From Blastococcus mobilis (GTDB lineage: Bacteria > Actinomycetota > Actinomycetes > Mycobacteriales > Geodermatophilaceae): 43,652 nucleotides of DNA. The number at the start of each line of letters is the position of its first letter. Positions within the stretch are counted from its first letter, which is position 1. The notes beneath the pieces are model-generated. The model made no database searches and had not been told where the DNA came from. It saw only the letters and a program-made list of their open reading frames with translations. The stretch covers positions 1-43,652 of the forward strand of contig NZ_FZNO01000033.1 in the NCBI RefSeq assembly GCF_900188025.1, in the 5' to 3' direction. Below, piece after piece: positions 15,425 through 28,626 of this stretch. The position numbers were made by a program, and so were the translations under genes.

Positions 15425-16254
15425 ACGTACTCCTCGTCCACGTCCGCAGAGTCCTCAACCGCGCCGTCCACGTCGTCGCTGTGGCGGTCCGCTGGCGCCG
15501 TGCCACCGGTCCAGCGCACGTGCAGCTCCCCCAGGGGGGTCAGCTGCTCGAAGACCACCCGCTGCTGCCGGTAGAGCTCCAGCAGCGCCAGGAAGCGCGC
15601 GACGATCTCCAGGGTGTGGCCGCAATCGGCGGTCAGTGCGCGGAAGGTGGCGGTGCCCGAACGCACCAGGTGGTTCCGGACGGCCAGCAACTGCTCGGAG
15701 ACGCTCACCGGCGGCGCGTGCAGGTGCGAGACGCTCACCACCTCCGGCGCCTTGGGGGCCAGGACCCGCGCGGCCAGGGCGGCGAACTGCTCGGGGGTCA
15801 GGTCGAGGGCCACCTCCGGCACCAGCTCGGCGAACCGTGGCTCGAGCGCGGCCGAGCGGGCGAAACGGTGCGCGGCCTCGGTCTCCCGCTCCCGCAGGAA
15901 CAGGGCCGCCTGCTTGTAGGCCTTGTACTGCAACAGCCGGGCGAAGAGCAGATCGCGGGCCTCGAGGAGTTCCAGGTCCTCCTCGTCCTCCACGTCGGCG
16001 GCCGGCAGGAGCCTGGCCGCCTTCAGGTCGAGCAGGGTGGAGGCGACCACCAGGAACTCGCTGGCCTGGTCCAGGTCCAGCTGGTCCCCGAGCGCCCGCA
16101 GATGGGCGATGAACTCGTCGGTGACCTTCGACAGCGCGATCTCGGTGACGTCGAGCTTGTGCTTGCCGATCAACTGCAGGAGCAGGTCGAACGGGCCCTC
16201 GAAGTTGGTGAGCTTGACCGTGAAACGCGAACCCGCCTGCGCCTCGGTCACCAC
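15421..16254 (-). CDS. scpA: segregation and condensation protein A
   Basis: The 277-residue kleisin begins with FTVKLTNFEGPFDLLLQLIG, the classic ScpA N-terminal motif that binds the SMC neck, followed by KHKLDVTEIALSKVTDEF and EFLVVASTLLDLKAARLLP. The C-terminal winged-helix part contains RFLALLELYRQQRVVFEQ, which binds the SMC head. Two adjacent GTG codons (16254, 16251) can serve as start. It overlaps scpB by 4 bp. About 165 bp separate it from the ribbon-helix-helix-like gene upstream. Confidence 0.96.
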   Translation of the reverse strand: MVTEAQAGSRFTVKLTNFEGPFDLLLQLIGKHKLDVTEIALSKVTDEFIAHLRALGDQLDLDQASEFLVVASTLLDLKAARLLPAADVEDEEDLELLEARDLLFARLLQYKAYKQAALFLRERETEAAHRFARSAALEPRFAELVPEVALDLTPEQFAALAARVLAPKAPEVVSVSHLHAPPVSVSEQLLAVRNHLVRSGTATFRALTADCGHTLEIVARFLALLELYRQQRVVFEQLTPLGELHVRWTGGTAPADRHSDDVDGAVEDSADVDEEYV

Positions 16255-16420
16255 CGCAGCCTAGAGAAGGTCGACGACACGATCCGTGGTCGCGACGAGC
16301 GGGGCGCGCAGCGCGGCGCGGGACGGACGCCACGGGTCCGCGCGACCAGGACGGCACCCGGCCGCCGGTGTCGGCAGGACGGCGACCCGCACGGTGTCGT
16401 CCGCCAGGACGACACCGTGC

Positions 16421-16933
16421 TCAGTTCCCGCGCAGCCGCTGGACGAGGATCGAGTCGTCCCCGCGCTCACCGAGGTCCGCGAGCAGGACCGAGATCGCCT
16501 CGCGGACGATGCGGCCGCGGTCGGCGGCCAGCCCGTGCTGTCCGCGAAGGGTCAACCGGGCGCTCTCCAGGGCCAGGAGCTCGTCGGCGGAGATGTAGAC
16601 GGTGATCTTCTCGTCGTGCTTGGCGCGGTCCGTACGACGAGCCGGGCGGCCCCGGGTCGGGACGGCCGGGCGCAGGGGTGGCGCCGGCTGGGGCGCGCCA
16701 CGGAAGCCGGCGAGCTGGTCCTCCTGGGCCGCCGCGCCGCCGGGCACCAGCGTGAGGGGGGAGCCGGCTGCGGACTCCCCCACCTCGTCACGGCGGGGCG
16801 ACGTGCTCCGCAGGGCAGGCGAGCTGGTGGTCACGCTCAGGCTCGGCAGCTCGGTCACCTCGGGGGCCGAGGATCCCGAGTCGGTGCGTCGGAACAGCTC
16901 CGAGGCACCCGGCAGAACGGGCCGGCGAGTCAC
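16421..16933 (-). CDS. ribbon-helix-helix-like protein, partner of ParA-like ATPase
   Basis: The 170-residue protein has a disordered Ser/Pro/Ala-rich N-terminal half and a conserved C-terminal third: DEKITVYISADELLALESAR, LTLRGQHGLAADRGRIVREA and ISVLLADLGERGDDSILVQR. A basic strand followed by two helices fits a ribbon-helix-helix DNA-binding fold. GTG 16933 overlaps the parA stop by 4 bp. Small DNA-binding proteins next to ParA ATPases commonly act as their centromere-binding or stimulating partner, which I infer here from position. No biochemical role is known to me for this gene. Confidence 0.75.
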   Translation of the reverse strand: MTRRPVLPGASELFRRTDSGSSAPEVTELPSLSVTTSSPALRSTSPRRDEVGESAAGSPLTLVPGGAAAQEDQLAGFRGAPQPAPPLRPAVPTRGRPARRTDRAKHDEKITVYISADELLALESARLTLRGQHGLAADRGRIVREAISVLLADLGERGDDSILVQRLRGN

Positions 16934-17832
16934 AGAGCCAGCACCTCCTTGGCGAGGTCGCGGTACGCCGCGGCGCCCGTCGACGTGGGCGCCCACGTGG
17001 TGATCGGCTGGCCGGCGACCGTGGTCTCCGGGAATCGCACGGTGCGCTGGATGACGGTCTGGAAGACCGTGTCGTCGAAGGCCTCGACGACCCGGCTGAA
17101 GACCTCGCGGCAGTGCACGGTCCGCGTGTCGTACATCGTCGCGAGGATCCCGGAGATCTCCAGCGACGGGTTCAGCCGTTCCTTGACCTTGTCGATCGTG
17201 TCGACCAGGAGGGCGACCCCGCGGAGGGAGAAGAACTCGCACTCCAACGGGATGATCACGCCCTGTGCGGCGGTCAGCGCATTGACCGTGAGCAGGCCCA
17301 GCGAGGGCTGGCAGTCGATGAGGATGTAGTCGTACTCGTTGCGGACGTCGGCCAGCACCCGCAGCAAGGTCTGCTCGCGCGCCACCTCGCTGACCAGCTG
17401 CACCTCGGCCGCCGAGAGGTCGATGTTGCTGGGCACCAGGTCCAGCCGCGGGATGTCGGTGTGGACGCGCACGTCGGCGAGCGTCGTCTTCCGCTCCATC
17501 AGGGCGTTGTAGATGGTCCGATCCATGTTCTGGGCCGGGATGCCGAGGCCGACCGACAGCGCCCCCTGGGGGTCGAGGTCGATCAGCAGGACGCGCCGGC
17601 CGTACTCGGTCAGGGCGGCGCCCAGGTTGATGGTCGACGTCGTCTTGCCGACGCCGCCCTTCTGGTTGCACAGCGCGATGATGCGGGCAGGCCCGTGCTC
17701 GGTGAGGGGCTTCGGCTCGGGCAGCGGGCGCTGCCGTGCCCGCGCCGGGTCCTGCCGCGCGGCCGCACCCATCTCGGGGCCGCTGTCGTGCGGGCGCGCG
17801 ACGGCAGAGGCCGCGTCCGCTCGGATAGCCAT
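16930..17832 (-). CDS. ParA/Soj-like ATPase next to scpAB
   Basis: The 300-residue protein has a deviant Walker A, CNQKGGVGKTTSTINLGAAL, a switch VLLIDLDPQGALSVGLG, and DYILIDCQPSLGLLTVNA. The N-terminal 65 residues are variable. ATG 17832 is preceded by GGAGG eleven bases away; the frame remains open to 17961. It is the orphan ParA that accompanies scpA-scpB in actinobacteria rather than the origin-proximal parAB copy, and the gene after it encodes a probable DNA-binding partner. The likely role is in chromosome organisation or segregation. Confidence 0.93.
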   Translation of the reverse strand: MAIRADAASAVARPHDSGPEMGAAARQDPARARQRPLPEPKPLTEHGPARIIALCNQKGGVGKTTSTINLGAALTEYGRRVLLIDLDPQGALSVGLGIPAQNMDRTIYNALMERKTTLADVRVHTDIPRLDLVPSNIDLSAAEVQLVSEVAREQTLLRVLADVRNEYDYILIDCQPSLGLLTVNALTAAQGVIIPLECEFFSLRGVALLVDTIDKVKERLNPSLEISGILATMYDTRTVHCREVFSRVVEAFDDTVFQTVIQRTVRFPETTVAGQPITTWAPTSTGAAAYRDLAKEVLAL

Positions 17833-17958
17833 GGGTCTTGTTGCCTCCACGTCGAGCCCGATCCCGGTCGATCCGGATGCGGTCAGCCGTGCTGCCCGCT
17901 CGGGTGATGAGGACGCTACGAAGCGTGGCCGACGTTCCGACGCAGGCACGCCGGACCA

Positions 17959-17970
17959 CATGTCGACATG
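17959..17970. promoter_or_regulatory. perfect 12-bp palindrome upstream of parA
   Basis: CATGTCGACATG lies 126 bp before the ParA start in the gap after xerD. It is a perfect palindrome and may be an operator. It is not the parS consensus. A direct repeat GTGAC-N8-GTGAC follows nearby at about 17978-17995. No regulator can be assigned. Confidence 0.3.
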
Positions 17971-18046
17971 GCGACCAGTGACAACTCCTGTGACTGCTCA
18001 AGCCGAGTCGGCGCCAGATCCTGCCAAGATGGAGCCCCGCCCGGTG

Positions 18047-18997
18047 TCAGGTCAGGGCCCTCGGGTGACTGGTCGCGTAGACCTCCCGGAGGCGGTCGAC
18101 GGTGACCAGCGTGTACACCTGCGTCGTCGTCACCGAGGCGTGACCGAGGAGTTCCTGCACCACGCGCACGTCGGCCCCACCGTCGAGCAGGTGGGTCGCG
18201 AAGGAGTGGCGCAACGTGTGCGGTGACACCTCGTCAGGCAGGCCGGCGCGCTCGGCCGCGGACCGGAGGATCGTCCAGGCGCTCTGCCTGGAGAGCGGCC
18301 CGCCCCGGACGTTGAGGAACAACGCCCCGCCCCGGACACCGCCCCGCCCGTTGGCGGCCAGTGCCGGGCGGGCCCGCACGAGGTAGTCCTCCACGGCGCG
18401 CAGCGCGTAGCTGCCCACGGGCACGACCCGCTCCTTGCCCCCCTTGCCCGCCAGCCGGACCGCCGCCTGCCCCCGGTCGACGTCGTCGACGGCCAAGCCC
18501 ACCGCCTCGGAGATGCGCGCCCCGGTGCCGTACAGCAGCTCGAGCAGGGCCCGATCACGCAGCCCGCGCGGCCCCTCGACGCCGCCCGCCGCCTCGATGA
18601 GCGCCACGACCGATTCCACGGGCACCGCCTTGGGCAGCCGGCGGGCCGGGGTCGGCGGGCGCACCTCGTGCGCCACGTCGTCGGGGACGAGCCCGTCGAG
18701 CAGGGCGAACCGGTGCAGTCCCCGGACGGCGACCACCGCGCGGGCCGCCGACGTCGCCGACAGCGCCGGGTGCTCGTCGTCGCCCGCGCGGAGGGCAGTG
18801 AGGAATCCGGAGACGTCGGACTCGGCGACCTCGCCCAGGCCGCGGACGCCCGCTGCAGCCAGGTAGGCGGTGTACCGGCGCAGGTCCCGGCGGTAGGAGG
18901 CGATCGTGTTGGCTGCGAGCCCGCGCTCCACCGTCAGGTGGTCCAGGTAGCCGGTGACGACCCGCTCCAGCGCCGGGCCGGTCGTCGCTGTCGTCAG
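18047..18997 (-). CDS. xerD: site-specific tyrosine recombinase XerD
   Basis: The 316-residue enzyme resolves chromosome dimers at dif. It has the SAM-like N-terminal domain ([20 protein letters not shown]) and a complete catalytic domain: Arg in [12 protein letters not shown], Lys in [42 protein letters not shown] with the nucleophilic tyrosine. No ATG, GTG or TTG in frame gives a full N-terminal domain. CTG 18997 does: it overlaps the ald stop as CTGA and has AGGAGG seven bases upstream. The next usable GTG would cut off about 20 residues, into the conserved helix. Confidence 0.93.
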   Translation of the reverse strand: MTTATTGPALERVVTGYLDHLTVERGLAANTIASYRRDLRRYTAYLAAAGVRGLGEVAESDVSGFLTALRAGDDEHPALSATSAARAVVAVRGLHRFALLDGLVPDDVAHEVRPPTPARRLPKAVPVESVVALIEAAGGVEGPRGLRDRALLELLYGTGARISEAVGLAVDDVDRGQAAVRLAGKGGKERVVPVGSYALRAVEDYLVRARPALAANGRGGVRGGALFLNVRGGPLSRQSAWTILRSAAERAGLPDEVSPHTLRHSFATHLLDGGADVRVVQELLGHASVTTTQVYTLVTVDRLREVYATSHPRALT

Positions 18998-20109
18998 GAC
19001 AGCACCTCCTGGAGCGGCACCGCCGTCATGCCGTGCGCCTCGGCGACCTCCGGCAGGACGACCTGTCCGGCGACCACGTTGACCCCGTGGGCCAGTGCCG
19101 GATTGCCCCGCGTCGCGGCGGCGGTGCCCTCGTTGGCCAGCGCCATCACGTAGGGCAGCGTGACGTTGGTCAGCGCGTGCGTGGAGGTGTTCGGGACGGC
19201 GCCGGGCATGTTGGCCACGCAGTAGAAGACCGAATCGTGCACCCGGAAGGTCGGGTCGTCGTGCGTGGTGGGTCGGGTGTCCTCGAAGCAGCCGCCCTGG
19301 TCGACGGCGATGTCCACGAGGACCGATCCCGGCTTCATCCGGGACACCAGCTCGTTGCTCACCAGGGTGGGTGCCTTGGCGCCGGGCACGAGGACCGCGC
19401 CGATGACCAGGTCGGCGTCCAGGACGGCGCGTTCGACCTCGTAGGCGTTGGACGCGACGGTCTGCAGGTGCCCCTGGTAGATCCGGTCGGCGGCTCGCAG
19501 CTTGTCGATGTCCCGGTCGAGGACGACGACCTCCGCCTGCATGCCCAGGGCGATGGCGGCGGCGTTCATCCCGGAGACGCCGGCACCGATGACGACGACC
19601 TTGGCCGCATAGACCCCCGAGACTCCGCCGAGCAGGACGCCGCGACCGCCGTGGGCCCGCTCGAGGCTGTGCGCGCCCACCTGCGGTGCCATCCGGCCGG
19701 CGACCTCCGACATCGGGGCGAGCAGCGGGAGCGCCCCGTCCGCCGTCTGCACCGTCTCGTAGGCGATCGCGGTCGTGCCCGACGCCACCAGCGCGTCGGT
19801 GCACTCCTTCGACGCGGCCAGGTGCAGGTAGGTGAACAGGGTCTGGCCCGCCCGCAGCCGGTCGTACTCCTCGGCGATCGGCTCCTTGACCTTGAGCAGC
19901 AGATCCGCGTCGGCCCAGACATCGTCGGCATCGGCCACGATGCGGGCGCCCGCGGCGGCGAAGTCGGCGTCGGGGATCGAGGAACCCTCCCCCGCGGCGC
20001 GCTCGACGAGCACCTCGTGCCCGGCGCGGACCAGCTCGGTCACCCCGGCCGGGGTGAGCGCCACCCGGTATTCACGGTTCTTGACCTCTCGGGGAACCCC
20101 GACCCGCAT
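18994..20109 (-). CDS. ald: alanine dehydrogenase
   Basis: The 371-residue NAD-dependent enzyme interconverts L-alanine and pyruvate plus ammonia. It opens [20 protein letters not shown], has catalytic Lys75 (KVKEP) and His96 (TYLHLA), and a Rossmann motif [19 protein letters not shown]. The end [18 protein letters not shown] is typical. ATG 20109 is chosen from family length, with GGGAG upstream; the frame runs on to 21069 through a divergent gene. It precedes xerD with a 4-bp overlap, a pairing that seems to be about expression and not function. Confidence 0.97.
   Translation of the reverse strand: MRVGVPREVKNREYRVALTPAGVTELVRAGHEVLVERAAGEGSSIPDADFAAAGARIVADADDVWADADLLLKVKEPIAEEYDRLRAGQTLFTYLHLAASKECTDALVASGTTAIAYETVQTADGALPLLAPMSEVAGRMAPQVGAHSLERAHGGRGVLLGGVSGVYAAKVVVIGAGVSGMNAAAIALGMQAEVVVLDRDIDKLRAADRIYQGHLQTVASNAYEVERAVLDADLVIGAVLVPGAKAPTLVSNELVSRMKPGSVLVDIAVDQGGCFEDTRPTTHDDPTFRVHDSVFYCVANMPGAVPNTSTHALTNVTLPYVMALANEGTAAATRGNPALAHGVNVVAGQVVLPEVAEAHGMTAVPLQEVLS
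19005..19010 (-). promoter_or_regulatory. ribosome binding site that fixes the CTG start of xerD
   Basis: AGGAGG, a perfect anti-16S match, lies within the last codons of ald, seven bases before the CTG at 18997. No other conventional start codon is in range in either frame, so this site is best explained as the initiation signal of xerD. Confidence 0.65.
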
Positions 20110-20382
20110 CCTCGACTCTCCCTGCGCTGTGGCGGGCACTTCCCCGACGGTGACGGGGACCCTTCCCGCGGCGTGGGCGGCCCGGTCCGGACGCGCCTCG
20201 GGCGGAGTGTAGGCACGGACACACCCGTGACCCGTGCACGCGGGCGCTTCTCCCTCCCACCGGGGCACGTCCCGCCGGCGCCCGCCTGGCCAACCGGACC
20301 GTCCTGGGCGCTCCGGAGAGCGCGTCGGCCCGTGTCGCCGACAGCACCTGCGCGCCGGGCCACCGCGCCGGAGGATGCAGCG

Positions 20383-20991
20383 ATGCAGCTCTACGCCAAG
20401 CACCCGCCCCAGCGCGCCCGTCAGGCGGCCGCGGACGCCGGGATGCTCGTCTGGGTCCTGATCTGGGTGCTCGTGGCGCGAACCGTCCACGGAGCGGTAC
20501 TGGAGCTGGCCGAACCCGGCCGTGCCGTCGAGAACCTGGGCGACTCGGTCGCCCGCAACATGGAGTCCGCTGCCGGTGTCGCCGAGGACGTCCCGGTCGT
20601 CGGCGACGAGCTGGCGACGCCGTTCGACGCCCTCGCCGAGGCGGGCGGCTCGGTGACGGGCGCGGGTCAGGTCGCCCAGGAGGCCGTCGACACGCTGGCC
20701 ACCGTCCTCGCCGTCGTCCTCGTGCTGCTGCCGGTGGGCTGGCTGCTGATGCGCTGGCTCACCTGGCGGCTGCGGTGGGCGCGGGACACCGGAGCCGCGC
20801 AGCGGCTGCTGGCCGGCACGCCGGACCTGCACGTGCTCGCCGCCCGGGCGCTGGCCACCGCCCCGCTCCACCAGCTGGCCGCGCTCCCGGGCGGGACCGG
20901 CGCGGCGTTGCAGGCCGGCGACCCGGCCGCCGTCCGGGCGCTGGCGGCCCTGGAGCTGCGCCGGCTCGGCCTGCGCCTGCCGGACCGGTGA
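20383..20991 (+). CDS. hypothetical membrane protein
   Basis: The 202-residue protein has two clear membrane segments, AGMLVWVLIWVLVARTVHGA (20-39) and LATVLAVVLVLLPVGWLLMR (about 106-125). Between them is an amphipathic, valine- and alanine-rich stretch (DSVARNMESAAGVAEDVPVV) likely to lie outside the cell. A basic cytosolic tail with helical repeats ends LELRRLGLRLPDR. ATG 20383 has GGAGG eight bases upstream. It is divergent from ald. I recognise no named domain. Confidence 0.8.
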   Translation: MQLYAKHPPQRARQAAADAGMLVWVLIWVLVARTVHGAVLELAEPGRAVENLGDSVARNMESAAGVAEDVPVVGDELATPFDALAEAGGSVTGAGQVAQEAVDTLATVLAVVLVLLPVGWLLMRWLTWRLRWARDTGAAQRLLAGTPDLHVLAARALATAPLHQLAALPGGTGAALQAGDPAAVRALAALELRRLGLRLPDR

Positions 20992-20993
20992 CC

Positions 20994-21030
20994 GGCTGGC
21001 ACGGCCACCCTTCAGGGACCCGCGCCGAGC
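20994..21030. repeat. dispersed hairpin repeat, copy A (half copy)
   Basis: GGCTGG.ACGGCC followed by CAGGGACCCGCGCCGAGC matches the first half of the copy at 35308-35375 almost exactly. It lacks the second arm and lies directly before copy B. It begins two bases after the stop of the membrane protein gene at 20383-20991. Confidence 0.6.
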
Positions 21031-21041
21031 CTGCTGACGTA

Positions 21042-21110
21042 CTGGAACGGCCTCTCTGCAGGATCCCACGCTGAGCCTGCGAAGCGCGGGGGGCAGAGAG
21101 GTCCTTCTAC
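21042..21110. repeat. dispersed hairpin repeat, copy B, between convergent genes
   Basis: Arms CCTCTCTGC (21051-21059) and GCAGAGAGG (21093-21101) pair around a 33-base loop, in the gap between two convergent genes, so it may act as a bidirectional terminator. The flanks TGGAACGGC and GGGGGGCAG are shared with the copy at 35308-35375. The arm sequences differ from that copy by changes that keep pairing. Confidence 0.65.
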
Positions 21111-21114
21111 CTCG

Positions 21115-21728
21115 TCAGCCGGCGTCGGCGGGCCGCAGGCGCGGGGCGCTGTTGCGGACCTGGGCTGCCGCCAGCACGCCGACGACGGCCGAGGAGTTGC
21201 GGATGTCCCCGTCGAACACGCGCTGGACCGCCTCGGCCAGCGGCACGCGCTCGACCGTCATGTCCGCCTCCTCGTGCTCGACGACGAAGCCGTCGGGGCG
21301 GACCGCGTCGGAGAGCTCCTCCGCGAGGTAGATCAGCACGAGCTCGTCGCTGAAGCCCGGGGAGTTGTAGACGCTGGTGAGCAGCGACCAGCGGCCGGCC
21401 GCCAGCAGCGCCTCCTCGGCGAGTTCCCGCTGGGCGGTGCGGAGCGGCGGCTCCCCGTTCTCGTCGCGGAGCCCGGCCGGCAGCTCCCACAGGTGGGTGG
21501 CGACGGGGTGGCGGTACTGGCGCAGCAGCACGACGCGGTCCTGGTCGTCGAGCGCGACCACCGCGACCGCGCCGGGGTGCGTCACGATCTCCCGCACGCT
21601 GTCGCCCCCGCCAGGCATCGCCACCGTGTCCCGGCGCAGCGAGATGACGTGCCCCTCGAAGAGGGTTTCGCTGGCGAGCACCCGGAACTCGTGCGGACGG
21701 TCGTCGGCGTCCACCCCCGGCCCGGGCA

Positions 21729-21729
<1 letters not shown>
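21115..21729 (-). CDS. Nudix hydrolase, ADP-ribose pyrophosphatase type
   Basis: The 204-residue protein has the Nudix box GEPPLRTAQRELAEEALLAA (REL.EE present; the usual glycine after EE is replaced by leucine) preceded by LWELPAGLRDE. The family hydrolyses ADP-ribose and related nucleoside diphosphates with magnesium. ATG 21729 overlaps the pyrG stop by one base (TGATG), so it is coupled to pyrG. It is the last gene of the eight-gene minus-strand run starting at steA and is followed by the hairpin repeat copy B. Confidence 0.93.
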
Positions 21730-25799
<4,070 letters not shown>

Positions 25800-25803
<4 letters not shown>

Positions 25804-26951
25804 GGGGCGCCGTCTGCCGGAGCGCCCAGCAGCTCCCGGTAGATCGCGATCAGCTGCCGGCCCGCCGCGGCCTCGTCGGGCCAGGTGGCCGCCTGCCGCG
25901 GGCCGGCCGCGGCCAGCCCCGCCGCGTGGGCAGGATCGGTGAGCACCCGGACGACGGCGTCGGCGAGCGCCCTCGGATCACCGACGGGCACCAGCGAGGC
26001 GGCGTCGCCGAACAGCTCGGGCATGCCGCCGGCGCGGGTGGCGACCAGCGGCGTTCCGGCCCGCAGCGCCTCCTGCCCGGTGAAGGGACTGCCCTCCCAG
26101 CGCGAGGGGAGCACACACAGGTCCGCGGCGCCCAGCAGATCGGCGATGTCGGAGCGCCGCCCGAGCAGCAGCACGGGGAGCCGCTCGGCGCGGATGCGAT
26201 CGGCCAGCTGGGCCTCCAGCGGGCCGTCGCCGGCGATCGCCACCAGGGGGGCCGGGCGCAGACGGCCGTCGGCCTCCCACCGCGCCACGGCGTCGAGCAG
26301 GATGTCGTAGCCCTTCTGCGGGTGCAGCCGGCCCACGGCCACCACCAGAGGCCGCCCGGCGTCCAGTCCCAGCTCCTCCCGCACCTCGTCGCGGGTGCGC
26401 GTGGCAGGGGGCTGCGGCGGGGCGAGCGCGGGCACGACCCGCACGTCGCGCGCGCCGAGCCGGCGGGCGTTGTCGGCGAGGTCGCCGGAGACGGCCAGCA
26501 CCATGTCGGCGGCGCGGATCGTCGTCCCCTCGCCCGCGCGGAGCACCTGATGCCGGACCCCCGCGCTGTCCTGGAGGGCGTTGTGCAGGGTGAGCACGAG
26601 GGGCCGTCGCCGGTCACCCGAGAGCCGCCGGGCGACCGCGGCGACCAGCCCGGCCCGCAGCCCGTGGGCGTGCAGCAGGTCGAAGCCCGCCACGGCATGC
26701 CGGAGCTGGGCCACGGCTCGGCTGTCGGCGATCGGCGCCAACCCGGTGGAGATGCCGACGGGGCGGAAGTCGGCCCCCGTGGCGGTGAAGCCGAAGAGCT
26801 CCTCCGTCGCCGGTGCGCCACAGACCCGCACGATGGCGCCGGCCGCCCGCAGAGCGGGAACGATCGTCCGGACGTGGCTGCCGACGCCGCCCGCGCTCGT
26901 GGCGAGAACCTCGGCGATGCGCCGACCGTGCAGGGGCGACCGCTCAGTCAC
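25800..26951 (-). CDS. glycosyltransferase, GT4 family
   Basis: The 383-residue GT-B fold enzyme has the N-terminal nucleotide-fold start RIAEVLATSAGGVGSHVRTI, the donor-site segment VAVGRLHPQKGYDILLDAVA, and the EX7E motif in RWEGSPFTGQEALRAGTPLV. It is cytosolic and would transfer a sugar from a nucleotide donor to a lipid or other acceptor. It overlaps the MurJ-like gene by 8 bp and the large membrane protein gene by 4 bp. Acceptor and sugar cannot be read from the sequence. Confidence 0.9.
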
Positions 26952-28626
26952 CGTGCACCTCCTGTCGATCGGACGACGGCCTCAGCCGGGGAACGGGCGG
27001 GTGCGCCTCGCCGTCCGGCGGGCCCTGGCGCTCGGCTGCGCGCAGCGTTTGCCATGCCTCCGCCAACGGGCGACGCGCCGTGCCCATCATGACGGCCAGG
27101 GCGACGGCCAGGGCGACCGCGCCGGTGAGCAGGCCGGTGATGACGGCCGCTCCGAGCCCCCCGGGGACCGGGTCGGCGCCGAGCGCACGGGCGGTGAGCA
27201 TCCCGGCGCCGGCGCCGAGCGTGGCGGCGGCCAGCGCGGCGAGACCGCTGCGCCCGACGCCGGTCAGCGCACCTGGACCGGCGGCGCGGGCCACCACGGC
27301 CAGCAGAGCCAGTCCGGCGACGGTGACGCCCAGGCTGTGGCCGGCGGCGAGCGCGAGCCCCCGGTCCTGCGGCGCCAGCAGCCGGGCCAGGACGAGGTCA
27401 GCGGCCACGGCCAGCAACCAGCCGCCGACGACGCAGACCGTCGGCGCCTTCCAGAGCCCCCGTGCGTACAGGGCGCGGGTCAACAGCGCGACGAGCGCGT
27501 AACCAGGGAGACCGGGCGCGAAGGCGATGATCGTGTCGCGCAGCGCCGCCACCACCGGTACGGGGGCGCCGGTCAGGAAGATCCGTGCCATCGGACCGGA
27601 GACGGCCACCAGCAGGCCGGCCGCCACCGCAGACGCGGCGACGACGAGCACCGCGACCGGCGCCAGGGCGCGGCGGTACCCGGCCGCGTCACCGGCGTCG
27701 GCCCGCTCGGCGAGCCCGGGATAGGCCGAGGTGGCCAGCGGGACGGCGAGGGCCGCCCACGGCACCAGGAACAGCGTGAGCCCCGCGGCGTACACGACCT
27801 GCGTGCCGTCCGGTCCGTCCGCGGCCAGCCGGATGGCCACCACGGCCACGAGCTGCTGGCCGGCCAGGGTCAGGACGCCGGCGACCGCGAGCCGCCGGAC
27901 GCGCGGCGCCGCCCCCACGGGGAAGCGCAGTGACGGCCGGATCCCGAGGCGCAGTCCGCGCACCGGGACGAGCAGGCTCAGGCTCAGCGCCGCCACGCCG
28001 AGCGTCGTCCCGACGCCCAGGACCAGCGCGGCGGGGCGGGTGAGGTCGTCGACGTCCCGCGCGCCGCCGATGGCGGCGAACAGCAGGTACGCCCCGGCGA
28101 CGACCAGGCTCGACAACAGCGGGGCGATCGCCGGCCCGGCGAAACGGCGGTGGGCCTGCAGCACGCCGGTGAGGACGATCCCGATCCCGTACAGCACCAC
28201 CTGGGGGGCGAACACCAGCAGGAAGCGGGCGGCCAGCTCCACCTCGGCCTCACCGCCCGAGCCCAGCAGGACGCGGGCGATCGGCTCGGCGAGCAGCGCG
28301 ATCACCACGGCGAGCGGGGTGAGGACCAGCAGCGTCCAGCCCAGGAGCGCCGATGCGGTCCGGCGCACCTGCTCCCGGTCCCCCGCCGCGATGCCGCCGG
28401 CCAGCATGGGGACGACGAGGCTGGCCAGCGCGCCGCCGGCGACGACCTCGAAGACGATGTTCGGGACGGTGTTCGCCGCCTGGTAGGTGTCCCCGGTGCT
28501 GTCGGCGCCCACGGTGTTGGTGAAGACGAGGGTGCGGCCGAACCCGGCGAGCCGGGCCAGCAGCGTGAGGACGGCGATCAGGGCCGCCGCGCCGGCGACC
28601 CCCTGGGCGACCGTGCGACGGTTCAC
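26944..28626 (-). CDS. MurJ-like lipid flippase (MVF/MviN family)
   Basis: The 560-residue integral membrane protein has 13 or 14 helices and the MviN features: LTLLARLAGFGRTLVFTNTV at the N-terminus, ANTVPNIVFEVVAGGALASL and VQAH-like GVLQAHRRFAGPAIAPLLSS. MurJ proteins flip lipid II or other undecaprenyl-linked sugars. GTG 28626 overlaps the stop of the sugar-phosphate transferase gene by 4 bp (GTGA). Actinobacteria usually keep a second mviN near the chromosome replication end; this copy lies with an initiating transferase and a glycosyltransferase, so it may flip a different lipid-linked glycan. Confidence 0.9.
   Translation of the reverse strand: MNRRTVAQGVAGAAALIAVLTLLARLAGFGRTLVFTNTVGADSTGDTYQAANTVPNIVFEVVAGGALASLVVPMLAGGIAAGDREQVRRTASALLGWTLLVLTPLAVVIALLAEPIARVLLGSGGEAEVELAARFLLVFAPQVVLYGIGIVLTGVLQAHRRFAGPAIAPLLSSLVVAGAYLLFAAIGGARDVDDLTRPAALVLGVGTTLGVAALSLSLLVPVRGLRLGIRPSLRFPVGAAPRVRRLAVAGVLTLAGQQLVAVVAIRLAADGPDGTQVVYAAGLTLFLVPWAALAVPLATSAYPGLAERADAGDAAGYRRALAPVAVLVVAASAVAAGLLVAVSGPMARIFLTGAPVPVVAALRDTIIAFAPGLPGYALVALLTRALYARGLWKAPTVCVVGGWLLAVAADLVLARLLAPQDRGLALAAGHSLGVTVAGLALLAVVARAAGPGALTGVGRSGLAALAAATLGAGAGMLTARALGADPVPGGLGAAVITGLLTGAVALAVALAVMMGTARRPLAEAWQTLRAAERQGPPDGEAHPPVPRLRPSSDRQEVHGD

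Noticed and set aside
16261-16470. 69-codon minus-strand frame between the ribbon-helix-helix gene and scpA
   Set aside because: It overlaps the conserved C-terminus of the upstream gene in another frame and has no start signal or similarity.
17959-17970. parS site near parA
   Set aside because: CATGTCGACATG does not fit the TGTTTCACGTGAAACA consensus, so it is kept only as an unassigned palindrome.
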